Below are positions 36,448-46,022 of a DNA stretch of 64,000 nt, piece by piece. Source of the DNA: Paraburkholderia diazotrophica. Its GTDB lineage: Bacteria; Pseudomonadota; Gammaproteobacteria; Burkholderiales; Burkholderiaceae. The stretch lies in NCBI RefSeq assembly GCF_900108945.1, contig NZ_FNYE01000007.1:186001-250000 (forward strand), read 5' to 3'. Within the stretch, counting starts at the first letter, position 1. Each line of letters opens with the position of its first letter. The notes beneath the pieces were generated by a model that did not search any database, had not been told where the DNA came from, and worked only from the letters and a program-made list of their open reading frames with translations. A program made the translations under genes and the position numbers.

Positions 36448-37250
36448 AGGAAGCCTCGCTCAAGGGCGGGCTCGGCCGCTGGCGCGCGCGACTGCTCGGC
36501 GAGGATGCCCAGCACCAGCAGGATCGCGATCCTGTTCTCGGCGACGATGTCGATGCCGAGCGTCTTCGCGATCCACTGGCCGATGCTCGTCGCAGCGAAA
36601 TCGGTTGGCAGCGAGCCTTTCTTCAGCGTGACGCCGAGCTTGCGGGCGCGATAGTGATACGACGCGATCCGGTAGCGCGCGGCAATTTCCGCCAGTCCGC
36701 CTTTTTCGTTCGACAGCCAGCCGAGGCTGCCCGCAAGCAGCAACTGGTCGACCTTGTCGAGCCCGGCAATGAAGCGCGCTGCCGATTCCCGCACAACGCG
36801 CTCGTCGAGTCCGTGTTGCAGCAACACCGAGCCGACAGGGTCGCTTTGCACGGCTGCCTGTTGCTCGATCTCGGCCAGCACGTCTTCGTTGTCGAACATG
36901 ACGTTGCGCTGATGACCGGCATTGCGCAGGCAATCGATCAGATAACGGCGGAAATATGCGCACACTGCGTGACCATTAGAAGGCGCGCTATGCAGTGGGA
37001 ACGCTTCCGGATGCGCATGTGCTGCTTCGAGACGGAAAACCTTGAAATAAATGAACTGCGAGATCAACTCTTCCTTGTCTTCGCCTAGCGCCTGTAGTTC
37101 GAACGGGTAATACGTCTGAAGTGCGCGGCGAACGATCATATACATTGAAGCCATTTCGTCATGATTCAGACATGTACGGCGTTGCCACAAGTCCGGCAAC
37201 GCCGCATCGCAAGCACGGTCCACCGCACGTGCGCATTCTATGTGTGTCAC
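36423..37250 (-). CDS. Sigma-factor-like protein of uncertain function
   Basis: About 275 residues. I do not recognise a named family, but two segments look like parts of a sigma-70 factor: FIYFKVFRLEAAHAH with AVCAYFRRYLIDCLRN (66-110), resembling region 2, and LAEIAARYRIASYHYRARKL (186-205), resembling the region 4 helix-turn-helix. A hydrophobic stretch near 240-253 precedes an Ala-rich tail. The start is uncertain: GTG 37250 has a GGGGTG-type site, and ATG 37154 is an alternative. It overlaps the PP2C gene by 25 bp and lies divergent to the T6SS operon, so it may be a regulator of that operon. Confidence 0.65.
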   Translation of the reverse strand: MTHIECARAVDRACDAALPDLWQRRTCLNHDEMASMYMIVRRALQTYYPFELQALGEDKEELISQFIYFKVFRLEAAHAHPEAFPLHSAPSNGHAVCAYFRRYLIDCLRNAGHQRNVMFDNEDVLAEIEQQAAVQSDPVGSVLLQHGLDERVVRESAARFIAGLDKVDQLLLAGSLGWLSNEKGGLAEIAARYRIASYHYRARKLGVTLKKGSLPTDFAATSIGQWIAKTLGIDIVAENRIAILLVLGILAEQSRAPAAEPALERGFLCDLPQQA

Positions 37251-37890
37251 ACGTCACCCCGCATGATGAGCACAGCATCACGCTGTGCGGATTCAGTACC
37301 CGAAAAGCGTCCGTTCGTTTGAAGCTTGGAAGCTGACATACGGCTATCGGTCCGTTGCCGTTCAGCGTCGACTAATAGAGGAAACAGGTGCTCACCGCAA
37401 TAGTGCGGAAAGTACTGCCTTAGGTATTGCACACGCCGGGACAAAACCAATATGAGGGTTTACCTTATTGCGTCCAATCGTGCTTTTTTTCAATTTTGTG
37501 GGACTCGAACGTTTACTAGATGGTAATGCCGCCAAATGACGCGCAGGTTGCCGCTCATGTAAAAACAAGACTGTATGCGCATCTTGCGTTTTTTTAAGGT
37601 GTTTAGAAACGGCATTTTTAATTGAATTTTTGAATCGGCTTTACAAAAGCGAGAGCATCGTACCGGTCCTTTAATTTTAAGGATTGCGTGCTATGCTCAT
37701 ATCGGTCTGCGACAGCAGTGACCGCGTTGCGACGTGGCTATATAAACGCGTGCGTACATAAGTAATCCGAATTGTTTCAATTGGCTCTTCGATCCGGGGG
37801 AAGTCCAGTTTCGACGGTTAACGTGGCGTGAGTGTCGCGAAGAGCGAGCACGCTAAAACTATTCGTCTCTGACTGCAGCGAATACAAGAA
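37251..37890. promoter_or_regulatory. AT-rich intergenic region upstream of the T6SS operon
   Basis: 640 bp without a gene, between the sigma-like gene and tssA. Bases 37480-37780 are markedly AT-rich for this genome, with T-runs at 37484-37494 and 37589-37596 and an AT block around 37610-37680. It should contain the T6SS promoter and probably binding sites for nucleoid proteins. I saw no consensus sigma-54 site; TTTAAT, 16 bases, TATGCT around 37.67-37.70 kb is a weak sigma-70 candidate. Confidence 0.5.
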
Positions 37891-38934
37891 ATGGCCACGC
37901 TCGATGCCGGGGTACTGCTTGCCGAAATCTCTCCAGAAAGCCCTTGTGGGGACGATGTCGAATACGACCCGCTGTTCCGCGAACTCGAACAGGCCGTTCA
38001 CGGCAAGCCGGATGTTCAGTACGGCGCCACCGTAGTCGCCGCCACACCGCCCGACTGGAAGACAGCTCAGTCGCTTTCTCTCGAACTGTTCGGCAAGAGC
38101 CGCGACTTGCGCGTCGCCGCGCATCTTGCGCGCGCGCTGCTGCATCGTCAGGGCTTCGAGGGTCTTGCCGAAGGGCTTGCGCTGATCGAAGCGCTGCTCG
38201 AACAGCACTGGAATCACGTCCATCCGCAACTCGATCCCGACGACGACAACGATCCGACTGCGCGCATCAATGCACTGACCGTCCTCGTCGATCAATCCGG
38301 CATGCTGCTCGACGTGCGCGATACACCGCTTGTCGCTTCGCGCACGCATGGAATCGTCAGGCTGCGGGACATCGAATATGCGAACGGGGACGCGCCCGCA
38401 CCCGAAGGCATCGAACCGTTGTCCCTCGCGTCGATCGATGCGGCGATCGCCGACGTACACGACGATGCCGTGCGCGTCGTCGCTGCACTGCATGGCGCGC
38501 GCAGCAGCAACACGCGTATCGAAACGCTGCTGACGGAGCGCGTCGGCACGGCTCAGGCCATCGACCTTTCGCCGTTGTCGCGCCTGTTGCAACAAGCGGC
38601 GGGATTTCTTGTCGAGCGTATCGGCGAAGCGGCGCCTCAAGCCGGAGACGAAGACGAGGCCGCAGCGGGCGAAGGTGAAACGAATGCGCCCGCGGGCACA
38701 GGTGCGCGAGCGAGCGCGCCGCCGACGGGTGACGTGAACAGCCGGCAGGATGTGATCCGCCTGCTCGACAAGATCTGCGCTTACTACCAGAAGCACGAGC
38801 CGTCGAGTCCGGTGCCGTTGTTGCTGAACCGCGCGCGGCGTCTCGTGGACAAGAACTTCATGGAAATACTCGAGGACCTGGCGCCGGAAGGTCTTGGCCA
38901 GGCCCGGCAGGTTGGCGGTATCGAAAACGAATAG
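37891..38934 (+). CDS. tssA: T6SS baseplate/cap protein TssA (ImpA)
   Basis: 347 residues, the short TssA class. The ImpA N-terminal domain occupies about 10-125 (ISPESPCGDDVEYDPLFREL, then LEQHWNHVHPQLDPDDDNDP). The linker is Ala/Glu/Gly-rich (about 250-285), and the C-terminus has DVIRLLDKICAYYQKHEPSS and PLLLNRARRLVDKNFMEILE, the usual end of this class. TssA joins the baseplate and caps the growing sheath. It is the first gene of the operon; tssB follows after 79 bp. Confidence 0.95.
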   Translation: MATLDAGVLLAEISPESPCGDDVEYDPLFRELEQAVHGKPDVQYGATVVAATPPDWKTAQSLSLELFGKSRDLRVAAHLARALLHRQGFEGLAEGLALIEALLEQHWNHVHPQLDPDDDNDPTARINALTVLVDQSGMLLDVRDTPLVASRTHGIVRLRDIEYANGDAPAPEGIEPLSLASIDAAIADVHDDAVRVVAALHGARSSNTRIETLLTERVGTAQAIDLSPLSRLLQQAAGFLVERIGEAAPQAGDEDEAAAGEGETNAPAGTGARASAPPTGDVNSRQDVIRLLDKICAYYQKHEPSSPVPLLLNRARRLVDKNFMEILEDLAPEGLGQARQVGGIENE

Positions 38935-39013
38935 TCGTGGGGAGTTGATCAGCAACGCAACTGATACGCTGCCCCGTCTTTTCGACGGTGCGGTGTCAAC
39001 CAGGGGAACTGTC

Positions 39014-39514
39014 GTGGCCAAGGAAAGCAGCCAGAAATTCATTGCACGTAATCGCGCGCCGCGCGTGCAGATCGAATATGACGTCGAGGTGTATGGCTCG
39101 GAAAAGAAGGTGCATCTGCCGTTCGTAATGGGCGTGATGGCTGACTTGTCCGGGCAGCCTGCCGATCCGCTCGCGCCCGTCGCGGACCGCAAGTTTCTGG
39201 AGATCGACGTCGACAACTTCGATGAGCGGCTCAAGTCGATGAAGCCGCGCGTCGCGGTGCAAGTGCCGAACATGCTGACAGGCGAAGGCAATCTCGCCGT
39301 CGACATGACGTTCGAGAGCATGGACGACTTTTCTCCCGCCGCCGTCGCACGCAAGGTCGATGCGCTGTCGAAGCTGCTAGAGGCGCGCGGGCAGTTGCAG
39401 AACCTGCTGACTTATATGGACGGCAAGACCGGCGCCGAGGAATTGATCGCGAAAGTACTGAACGATCCGGCCTTGCTGCAATCGCTCGCATCCGCGCCGA
39501 AGCCACAGGAATAA
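39014..39514 (+). CDS. tssB: T6SS contractile sheath small subunit TssB
   Basis: A 166-residue TssB (VipA). GTG 39014 follows AGGGGAACTGTC; the frame is open further upstream but without similarity. Recognisable segments are KFIARNRAPRVQIEYDVEVYG, LPFVMGVMADLSG and FLEIDVDNFDERLKSMKPR, all standard for the family. It pairs with TssC to form the contractile sheath in the cytoplasm. Confidence 0.96.
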   Translation: MAKESSQKFIARNRAPRVQIEYDVEVYGSEKKVHLPFVMGVMADLSGQPADPLAPVADRKFLEIDVDNFDERLKSMKPRVAVQVPNMLTGEGNLAVDMTFESMDDFSPAAVARKVDALSKLLEARGQLQNLLTYMDGKTGAEELIAKVLNDPALLQSLASAPKPQE

Positions 39515-39539
39515 GCGCGACCAACAGTGGAGTCTGACC

Positions 39540-41036
39540 ATGGCCGAACCCACCCCCCAGGAGCAGACGCAGCAGGCAGAAGGCACGCTCGAAGTGAGCG
39601 ACTTCGCTAATCTGCTGCAAAAGGAATTCAAGCCGAAAAGCGAGAAAGCGAAAGAAGCCGTCGAGACGGCCGTGCGCACGCTCGCCGAACAGGCGCTGCG
39701 CGATACCGCCGTTATTTCAGGCGATGTTCTCGCGACCATCGAGGGCCTGATTGCGCAGATCGACAAGAAGCTGACCGATCAGATCAATCTGGTCATTCAC
39801 TCGGAAGAGTTCCAGAAAGTGGAGAGCGCATGGCGCGGTCTGCACTATCTGGTGAACAACACAGAAACGGACGAGTCGCTGAAGATTCGCGTGATGAATA
39901 TTTCGAAGGGCGAGTTGTACAAATCGCTCAAGAAATACAAAGGTACTGCATGGGACCAGAGCCCATTCTTCAAGAAGCTCTATGAAGAAGAATACGGACA
40001 GTTCGGCGGTGAGCCTTATGGCGCACTCGTCGCCGATTATTACTTCGACAACAGCGGTCCCGATGTGGACCTGCTGACCCAGATCGCGAAGATCTCGGCC
40101 GCCGCGCATGCGCCGTTCATCGCAGGCGCGGACCCCGCCGTCATGCTGATGGATTCGTGGCAGGAACTGGCCAATCCGCGCGACCTCACGAAGATCTTCC
40201 AGACCCCCGAGCACGCCGCGTGGCGCTCGCTGCGCGAGTCGGAAGATTCGCGCTACATCGGTCTCGCGATGCCGCGCTTTCTTGCACGCGCGCCGTATGG
40301 CGCAAAGACCAACCCCGTCGACGAATTCGACTTCGAAGAAGATACGGCCGGCGCGGACAGCGGCAAATACGCATGGGCGAATGCTGCCTACGCGATGGCG
40401 ACCAACATCAACCGCTCGTTCAAGATGTACGGCTGGTGCTCGCGGATTCGCGGCATCGAGTCGGGTGGCGCGGTCGAGGGCTTGCCGGTGCATTCGTTCC
40501 CGACCGACGACGGCGGCGTCGACATGAAATGCCCGACGGAAATCGCCATCAGCGACCGGCGCGAAGCGGAACTGGCGAAGAACGGCTTCATGCCGCTCGT
40601 GCACAAGAAGAACTCGGACTTTGCCGCGTTCATCGGCGCGCAATCGTTGCACAAGCCCGCCGAATACGAAGATGCCGACGCGACGGCGAATGCGAATCTC
40701 GCCGCGCGGCTGCCGTATCTGTTCGCGTGCAGCCGCTTTGCGCACTACCTGAAGTGCATCGTGCGCGACAAGATCGGCAGCTTCAAGGAGAAGGACGATA
40801 TGCAGCGCTGGCTGCAGAACTGGATTTTGCAATACGTCGACGGCGATCCCGCCCATTCCAGCGAAGAGTCGAAAGCACGCCGGCCGCTTGCCGCCGCCGA
40901 AGTCGTGATCGAAGAAGTCGAAGGCAATCCCGGCTATTACACGTCGAAGTTTTTCCTGCGTCCGCATTACCAGTTGGAAGGCCTGACCGTGTCGTTGCGG
41001 CTGGTCTCGAAGCTTCCGTCCGCCAAGGCGGCATGA
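39540..41036 (+). CDS. tssC: T6SS contractile sheath large subunit TssC
   Basis: A 498-residue TssC (VipB), full length. Typical segments include SAWRGLHYLVNNTETDESLK, DYYFDNSGPDVDLLTQIA, FQTPEHAAWRSLRESEDSRY and, at the end, YYTSKFFLRPHYQLEGLTVS. ATG 39540 follows GTGGAGTCTGACC. It lies 25 bp after tssB; the pair forms the sheath that drives the Hcp tube. Confidence 0.97.
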   Translation: MAEPTPQEQTQQAEGTLEVSDFANLLQKEFKPKSEKAKEAVETAVRTLAEQALRDTAVISGDVLATIEGLIAQIDKKLTDQINLVIHSEEFQKVESAWRGLHYLVNNTETDESLKIRVMNISKGELYKSLKKYKGTAWDQSPFFKKLYEEEYGQFGGEPYGALVADYYFDNSGPDVDLLTQIAKISAAAHAPFIAGADPAVMLMDSWQELANPRDLTKIFQTPEHAAWRSLRESEDSRYIGLAMPRFLARAPYGAKTNPVDEFDFEEDTAGADSGKYAWANAAYAMATNINRSFKMYGWCSRIRGIESGGAVEGLPVHSFPTDDGGVDMKCPTEIAISDRREAELAKNGFMPLVHKKNSDFAAFIGAQSLHKPAEYEDADATANANLAARLPYLFACSRFAHYLKCIVRDKIGSFKEKDDMQRWLQNWILQYVDGDPAHSSEESKARRPLAAAEVVIEEVEGNPGYYTSKFFLRPHYQLEGLTVSLRLVSKLPSAKAA

Positions 41037-41081
41037 CGGAATTCCGTTGTTACTGACGAAACGTTTTGAGTGGAGAAGAAC

Positions 41082-41573
41082 ATGGCCGTCGATATGTTCA
41101 TGAAGCTAGGCGACATCAAGGGCGAGTCCCAGGACAAGACCCATAAGGAGGAAATCGAAGTGCTCGCATGGAGCTGGGGGCTGAGCCAGAGCGGCACGAT
41201 GCACATGGGCACGGGCGGGGGCGCCGGCAAGGTGAACGTGCAGGACATCTCGTTCACCAAATACGTCGACAAGGCGTCGCCGGCGATCATGGCGGCCTGC
41301 TGCAAGGGCTCGCATATCGACTCGGCGGTGCTCACCGTGCGCAAGGCGGGCGGCGACAACCCGCTGGAGTACTACAAGGTGACGTTGACCGCGTTGCTGG
41401 TCAGTTCGTATTCGACGGGCGGCTCGGGCGGCGAAGACCGTTTCACCGAAAACGTGACGCTGAACTTCGAGAAGTTCCACGTCGAATATCAGCCTCAAAA
41501 CGCGAAGGGAGCGAAGGAGGGCGGCGTCGTCGAGGTGAAGTGGGACATACCGAAGAACGACGCGAGCAACTAG
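41082..41573 (+). CDS. hcp: T6SS tube protein Hcp (TssD)
   Basis: A 163-residue Hcp, the hexameric ring protein that forms the inner tube and is itself secreted. Family features include DMFMKLGDIKGESQDKTHKE at the start, VLAWSWGLSQSG, DISFTKYVDKASPAIMAACC and the ending VEYQPQNAKG with GVVEVKWDIPKN. ATG 41082 follows GTGGAGAAGAAC. A stem-loop lies just downstream. Confidence 0.97.
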   Translation: MAVDMFMKLGDIKGESQDKTHKEEIEVLAWSWGLSQSGTMHMGTGGGAGKVNVQDISFTKYVDKASPAIMAACCKGSHIDSAVLTVRKAGGDNPLEYYKVTLTALLVSSYSTGGSGGEDRFTENVTLNFEKFHVEYQPQNAKGAKEGGVVEVKWDIPKNDASN

Positions 41574-41586
41574 ACGAGGGCAAAAC

Positions 41587-41620
41587 GCCGTGCCGCATTT
41601 GAATGGCGCTGTGGCACGGC
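41587..41620 (+). other. Stem-loop after hcp
   Basis: An 8-bp perfect stem, GCCGTGCC / GGCACGGC, closes an 18-base loop 13 bases after the hcp stop, with no T-run. It may stabilise or partially terminate the transcript so that Hcp is made in excess over downstream components. Confidence 0.4.
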
Positions 41621-41715
41621 AACGCGATGGCGCGGGCCGATGGTATACGGCTGTCGCGCAGTCGCACGTGGTTGCACGCAGTTGTATTTGACCCGGCCTG
41701 ACGGAGCGAACTGAC

Positions 41716-42555
41716 ATGACCGCAGAGGAAAGCTTGCGCGAAGGCGATCTGGACGAGAGCTTGCGCCAATTGCAGATGCAGGTTCGCAACGATCCGTCGA
41801 AGGCGTCCCTTCGCGTGTTCCTGTTCCAGTTGCTCGCGGTGCTGGGCTCGTGGGACCGCGCGCTGACGCAATTGAACGTCGTCGGCGATCTCGACGCCGC
41901 CGCGCTGCCGATGGTGCAGACCTACCGCGAAGCATTGCAATGCGAAGCGCTGCGCGAGCAGGTGTTCAACGGCACGCGCGCGCCGCTGATTTTCGGCGAG
42001 CCGACGGGCTGGCTCGCGTTGCTCGTCGAAGCGTTGCGGCTCGATGCGGCGGGCGATGGCGCAGCGGCCACGGCCGCGCGCGAACAGGCGCTCGCCGACG
42101 CGCCCACCACCTCGGGCAGCATCAACGGCGAGCCGTTCGAGTGGATCGCCGATGCCGACGGCCGGCTCGGCCCCACGCTCGAAACGGTACTCAACGGACG
42201 TTACTACTGGGTGCCGTTCTTCCGGATCAGGCGCATCGAGATCGAAGCGCCCGTCGATCTGCGCGACCGTGTCTGGACGCCCGCGATCTTCACATGGGCC
42301 AACGAAGGCCAGGCGGCCGGGCTGATTCCGACGCGCTATGCGGGCACGCTGGCACAAAAGAGCCACGCGCTATGGCTCGCGCGGCTGACCGAATGGGTCG
42401 GTGGCGATGCAGCGCAAGCGCGCCCCGTCGGGCAACGGATGCTGACGACCGACGTGAACGACTATGCGCTGCTCGATATCCGCACGATCGAACTGGCGGT
42501 CGACGCACCGCCCGGCAGCGAGGGCGGCGCCGGCGCCGCGCCGGATCATGGCTGA
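41716..42555 (+). CDS. tagJ: T6SS accessory protein TagJ (ImpE)
   Basis: A 279-residue TagJ. The N-terminal 140 residues are helical TPR-like repeats (REGDLDESLRQLQMQVRNDP, LFQLLAVLGSWDRALTQLNV). The C-terminal domain carries EWIADADGRLGPTLETVLNG, YYWVPFFRIRRIEIEAP and LIPTRYAGT, standard for ImpE. TagJ binds TssB and influences sheath turnover in systems that have it. ATG 41716 follows a CGGAGCGAACTGAC site. tssE starts 8 bp before its stop. Confidence 0.94.
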   Translation: MTAEESLREGDLDESLRQLQMQVRNDPSKASLRVFLFQLLAVLGSWDRALTQLNVVGDLDAAALPMVQTYREALQCEALREQVFNGTRAPLIFGEPTGWLALLVEALRLDAAGDGAAATAAREQALADAPTTSGSINGEPFEWIADADGRLGPTLETVLNGRYYWVPFFRIRRIEIEAPVDLRDRVWTPAIFTWANEGQAAGLIPTRYAGTLAQKSHALWLARLTEWVGGDAAQARPVGQRMLTTDVNDYALLDIRTIELAVDAPPGSEGGAGAAPDHG

Positions 42556-43060
42556 AGCGAGCACGCGCGACCGGCTGCAGCCCTCGTTGCTCGACCGGCT
42601 GACCGACTACGAGCCGGAGGTGAAGCAGGAGGCGCGCGAGCGGCGCGTGCTGTCGATGCGCGCGCTGCGTCAGAGCGTGCAACGCGATCTTGCGTGGCTC
42701 CTGAACGCGAATGGTCTCGCTTCCGTGCAGGACCTGTCGGGTTATCCGTATGTGAGCACATCGGTATTGAACTTCGGCTTTCCGGACATCGCGGGCAAGA
42801 CGGCTTCGGGCATCGACGCGGCGAAGCTGGAGAAGCACGTGCGCGACGCGATCTGGGCGTTCGAACCGCGCATCATCCGCGAGACGGTGCGCGTGACCGC
42901 CGTGCAGAACGAAGAAACTACGGGTCGCCATAACACCGTGGCGTTTTTGATCGAAGGAGACTTGTGGGCGCAGCCGTACCCGGAGCGGTTGTACTTCAGA
43001 ACCGAACTCGATCTCGAAGCCGGGGAAATCAGGGTGATCGACCAGAGCGGGGCACGTTGA
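42548..43060 (+). CDS. tssE: T6SS baseplate protein TssE
   Basis: A 170-residue gp25-like baseplate wedge protein. Characteristic segments are LQPSLLDRLTDYEP, VQRDLAWLLNANG with YPYVSTSVLNFGFPDIAGK, and LEKHVRDAIWAFEPRIIRET. ATG 42548 lies inside the end of tagJ (8-bp overlap), so translation is coupled; 4 bases separate it from tssF. Confidence 0.95.
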   Translation: MAEASTRDRLQPSLLDRLTDYEPEVKQEARERRVLSMRALRQSVQRDLAWLLNANGLASVQDLSGYPYVSTSVLNFGFPDIAGKTASGIDAAKLEKHVRDAIWAFEPRIIRETVRVTAVQNEETTGRHNTVAFLIEGDLWAQPYPERLYFRTELDLEAGEIRVIDQSGAR

Positions 43061-43064
43061 ACTC

Positions 43065-44942
43065 ATGAACCCCGAACTGATCAAGTACTACAGCGAAGAA
43101 CTCCAGCATTTGCGCGAGATGGGCGGGGAGTTCGCGAAGGAATATCCGAAGGTCGCCGCGCGCCTCGGGCTGGAAAGCCTCGAATGCGCGGACCCGTATG
43201 TCGAGCGCCTGCTGGAAGGGTTCAGCTTTCTCGCCGCGCGCGTGCAGATGAAGATCGACGCCGAGTTTCCGCGCTTCACGCAGCATCTCGCGGAACTGGT
43301 CTATCCGCACTATCTCGCGCCGACGCCGTCGATGGCCGTCGTGCAGATCCGGCCCGATCTGAGCAACCCCGGCCTCGCCGAAGGTGTGAAGGTCGCACGC
43401 GGCAGCGCGTTTCGCAGCGTGCTCGACAAGAACGGCTCGACGCGTTGCGAATATCGCAGCGCTCACGACCTGACGCTGTGGCCGCTCGAAATCGCCGATG
43501 CAAAGTTCTTTACGCATTCGGGCTCGCTCGGCGGCGCGGACATCGCGCTGCCGCCCGGCGTGAAAGCGGGCCTGCGGCTGCGGCTGCGCGCGACGGGCGG
43601 CCTCAAGATCAACCAGTTGAAGCTCGACCGGCTGGTGCTGTATCTGCGTGGCGCCGACGCGTTGCCGACCCGCACGTATGAGCGCCTGCTCGGCTCGGCT
43701 GTCGGCGTCGTGGTGATGCCCGTGTCACGACCGGCAACGTGGCACGCGCAATTGCCGGCAACGGCCGTCGCGCCCGTCGGCTTTGCGCAAGACGAAGCGC
43801 TGCTCCCCATCAGCAAGCAGTCGTTCCAGGGCTATCGGCTGCTGCAGGAGTATTTCGCGTTCGCGCAGCGCTTCATGTTCGTCGCGATCGATGGCCTGCA
43901 GCCGGCGCTGCGCCGTTGCGGCGACAGCGAAGTGGAAGTGATCGTGTTGCTCAGGCGCGGCGATCCGCTGCTGGAACAGTCGCTCGACGCATCCAACTTC
44001 GCGCTCTTCTGCACGCCCGCGATCAATCTGTTTCCACGCCGCACGGACCGCATCGCGCTGTCCGCCGAGCAGTTCGAATATCACGTGATCGCCGATCGCA
44101 CGCGGCCGATGGACTTGGAAATCTATTCGATCGAGGAAGTCACCGGCTATGGCGCGGGTGCCGCCGCCGAACAGAAATTCGACGCGTTCTATCACGCGCG
44201 CGACCTCGGCGCGGGCCACGGCGCGAACGCGTACTACCAGGTGCGGCGAGAGAAGCGGATGCGCTCGTCGCGGCAGGCCGAACGCGGACCGCGCACGAGC
44301 TATCTGGGCAGCGAGACGTTCATCGCGCTCGTCGATGCAGCGAATGCGCCGTTTCGCGGCGATCTGCGTCAGCTCGGATTGCAGGTGCTCTGCACGAATC
44401 GCGACTTGCCGCTCACACTGTCGATCGGCGGCGGCCAGAGCGACTTCACGCTCGATGTCGAAGCGCCCGTCGAAAGCGTGCGCTGCGTGAGCGGCCCGAG
44501 CCGCCCGCTGCCGTCGTATGCGCATGGCGCCGTCGCATGGCGCCTGCTGAGCCATCTGTCGCTGAACTATGCATCGCTCGTCGATAGCGACGCGAAACAG
44601 GGTGCCCGCGCGTTGCGCGATCTGCTGAGCCTCTATTGTCCCGTCGACGACCCGGCGGCACAGCGGATGATCGAAGGCGTGCATTCCGTCGAATCGCATT
44701 CCGTGACGCGACGCCTGCCGTTTGCAGGGCCGATCGTGTTCGGCCGCGGCCTCGTAATCACGCTGACGCTCGACGATGCCGCTTTCGAAGGCGCGGCTGC
44801 GTTTGTGCTCGGCGCCGTGCTGTCGCATTACTTTGCGCAATACGTGTCGATCAATTCGTTCGCCGAGACGGTGGTGAGAACGCTGTCGCGCGGCGAGATC
44901 ATGCGCTGGCCAGCGAGGGGCGGACAATGCCTGACGCTCTGA
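43065..44942 (+). CDS. tssF: T6SS baseplate protein TssF
   Basis: A 625-residue TssF (ImpG), full length. It opens with the family start NPELIKYYSEELQHLREMG, followed by FAKEYPKVAARLGL and the EFPRFTQHLAELVYPHYLAP segment; RTSYLGSETFIALVDA and RALRDLLSLYCPVDDPAAQR occur in the second half. With TssG, TssE and TssK it builds the baseplate. tssG begins 16 bp before its stop. Confidence 0.96.
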   Translation: MNPELIKYYSEELQHLREMGGEFAKEYPKVAARLGLESLECADPYVERLLEGFSFLAARVQMKIDAEFPRFTQHLAELVYPHYLAPTPSMAVVQIRPDLSNPGLAEGVKVARGSAFRSVLDKNGSTRCEYRSAHDLTLWPLEIADAKFFTHSGSLGGADIALPPGVKAGLRLRLRATGGLKINQLKLDRLVLYLRGADALPTRTYERLLGSAVGVVVMPVSRPATWHAQLPATAVAPVGFAQDEALLPISKQSFQGYRLLQEYFAFAQRFMFVAIDGLQPALRRCGDSEVEVIVLLRRGDPLLEQSLDASNFALFCTPAINLFPRRTDRIALSAEQFEYHVIADRTRPMDLEIYSIEEVTGYGAGAAAEQKFDAFYHARDLGAGHGANAYYQVRREKRMRSSRQAERGPRTSYLGSETFIALVDAANAPFRGDLRQLGLQVLCTNRDLPLTLSIGGGQSDFTLDVEAPVESVRCVSGPSRPLPSYAHGAVAWRLLSHLSLNYASLVDSDAKQGARALRDLLSLYCPVDDPAAQRMIEGVHSVESHSVTRRLPFAGPIVFGRGLVITLTLDDAAFEGAAAFVLGAVLSHYFAQYVSINSFAETVVRTLSRGEIMRWPARGGQCLTL

Positions 44943-46018
44943 CTCTGCCGCGCGAACTCGAAACACACGCATGGCGCTTCGATTTCTTCCAGGCCGTGCG
45001 GCTCATCGAGAACGCGCATCGCGACAAGCCGCGCATCGGCGAATCGCTGCGCCCGCGCGACGATGCCGTGCGCTTTTCGCAGGAGCCGGAACTGATCTTT
45101 CATCCGGCGACGCTCGCCGCGCTGATCCCGTCGCGCGACGGACACGCGGCACGGCTCGCGGTAAATTTCATGGGCCTGCTGGGGCCGAACGGGCCGATGC
45201 CCGTGCATCTGACCGAATACGTGCGCGACCGCGCGCGCAACGCAAACGACCCGACGTTCGCGCGCTTTCTCGATGTGTTTCATCACCGGATGGTGTCGCT
45301 GTTCTATCGGGCGTGGGCCAACGCACAGCCGACCGTGAGTCTCGACCGGCCGGAGCGCGACCGCTTTTCGGTGTATGTGGGCAGCACGTTCGGCCTCGGC
45401 GAAGCGGCGCTGCGCGAGCGCGACGCAGTGCCCGATTTCGCGAAGCTGCACTTCGCCGGCTTGCTCGCTGCACCGACTCGTCCCGCAGCGGGCCTGCAAC
45501 TGATTCTCTCGCGTTTCTTCCATCTGCCCGTGCGTATCGAGCAATGGGTCGGCCACTGGATGCCGCTGCCGCGCGACACGCTCTCGCGTCTGGGCGCGCG
45601 CGACGGATCGTCCGCGCTTGGTGTATCGACGCTGCTCGGCTCGCGCGTGTGGGATTGCCAGCACAAGTTTCGCATCGTCATCGGTCCGCTGACGCTCGCC
45701 GATTACGAGCGTTTCCTGCCAGGCGGCGACAGCCTGCGCCGGCTGACCGACTGGGTACGCAACTACGTGCGCGACGGTCTCGACTGGGACCTGAACCTGT
45801 GGCTCAAGCAGGATGACGTGCCGCGCCTCGCGCTGGGCCGCCGCGCGCGGCTCGGCCATACGAGTTGGCTGCTGAGCGGCCCCGCCGCGCAGGATCAGCG
45901 TCAACTGAAGCTGCATCCCGCTTCGCATCCGTCTTCGTTGTCCGGACGGCCCGGCGAACCCGAGCGCGGCGACGCACACGCGCGCCAACCGGAATCCCAA
46001 CACTCATCCAGGGACTAG
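44927..46018 (+). CDS. tssG: T6SS baseplate protein TssG
   Basis: A 363-residue TssG (ImpH). ATG 44927 follows GAGGGGCGGACA and overlaps the tssF end by 16 bp. Typical segments are WRFDFFQAVRLIENAH, FMGLLGPNGPMPVHLTEYV, FHHRMVSLFYRAWA and LGVSTLLGSRVWDCQHKFRI. The last 40 residues are Ser/Pro/His-rich and probably disordered. tssH starts 4 bases after the stop. Confidence 0.95.
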   Translation: MPDALTLPRELETHAWRFDFFQAVRLIENAHRDKPRIGESLRPRDDAVRFSQEPELIFHPATLAALIPSRDGHAARLAVNFMGLLGPNGPMPVHLTEYVRDRARNANDPTFARFLDVFHHRMVSLFYRAWANAQPTVSLDRPERDRFSVYVGSTFGLGEAALRERDAVPDFAKLHFAGLLAAPTRPAAGLQLILSRFFHLPVRIEQWVGHWMPLPRDTLSRLGARDGSSALGVSTLLGSRVWDCQHKFRIVIGPLTLADYERFLPGGDSLRRLTDWVRNYVRDGLDWDLNLWLKQDDVPRLALGRRARLGHTSWLLSGPAAQDQRQLKLHPASHPSSLSGRPGEPERGDAHARQPESQHSSRD

Positions 46019-46022
46019 CAAA

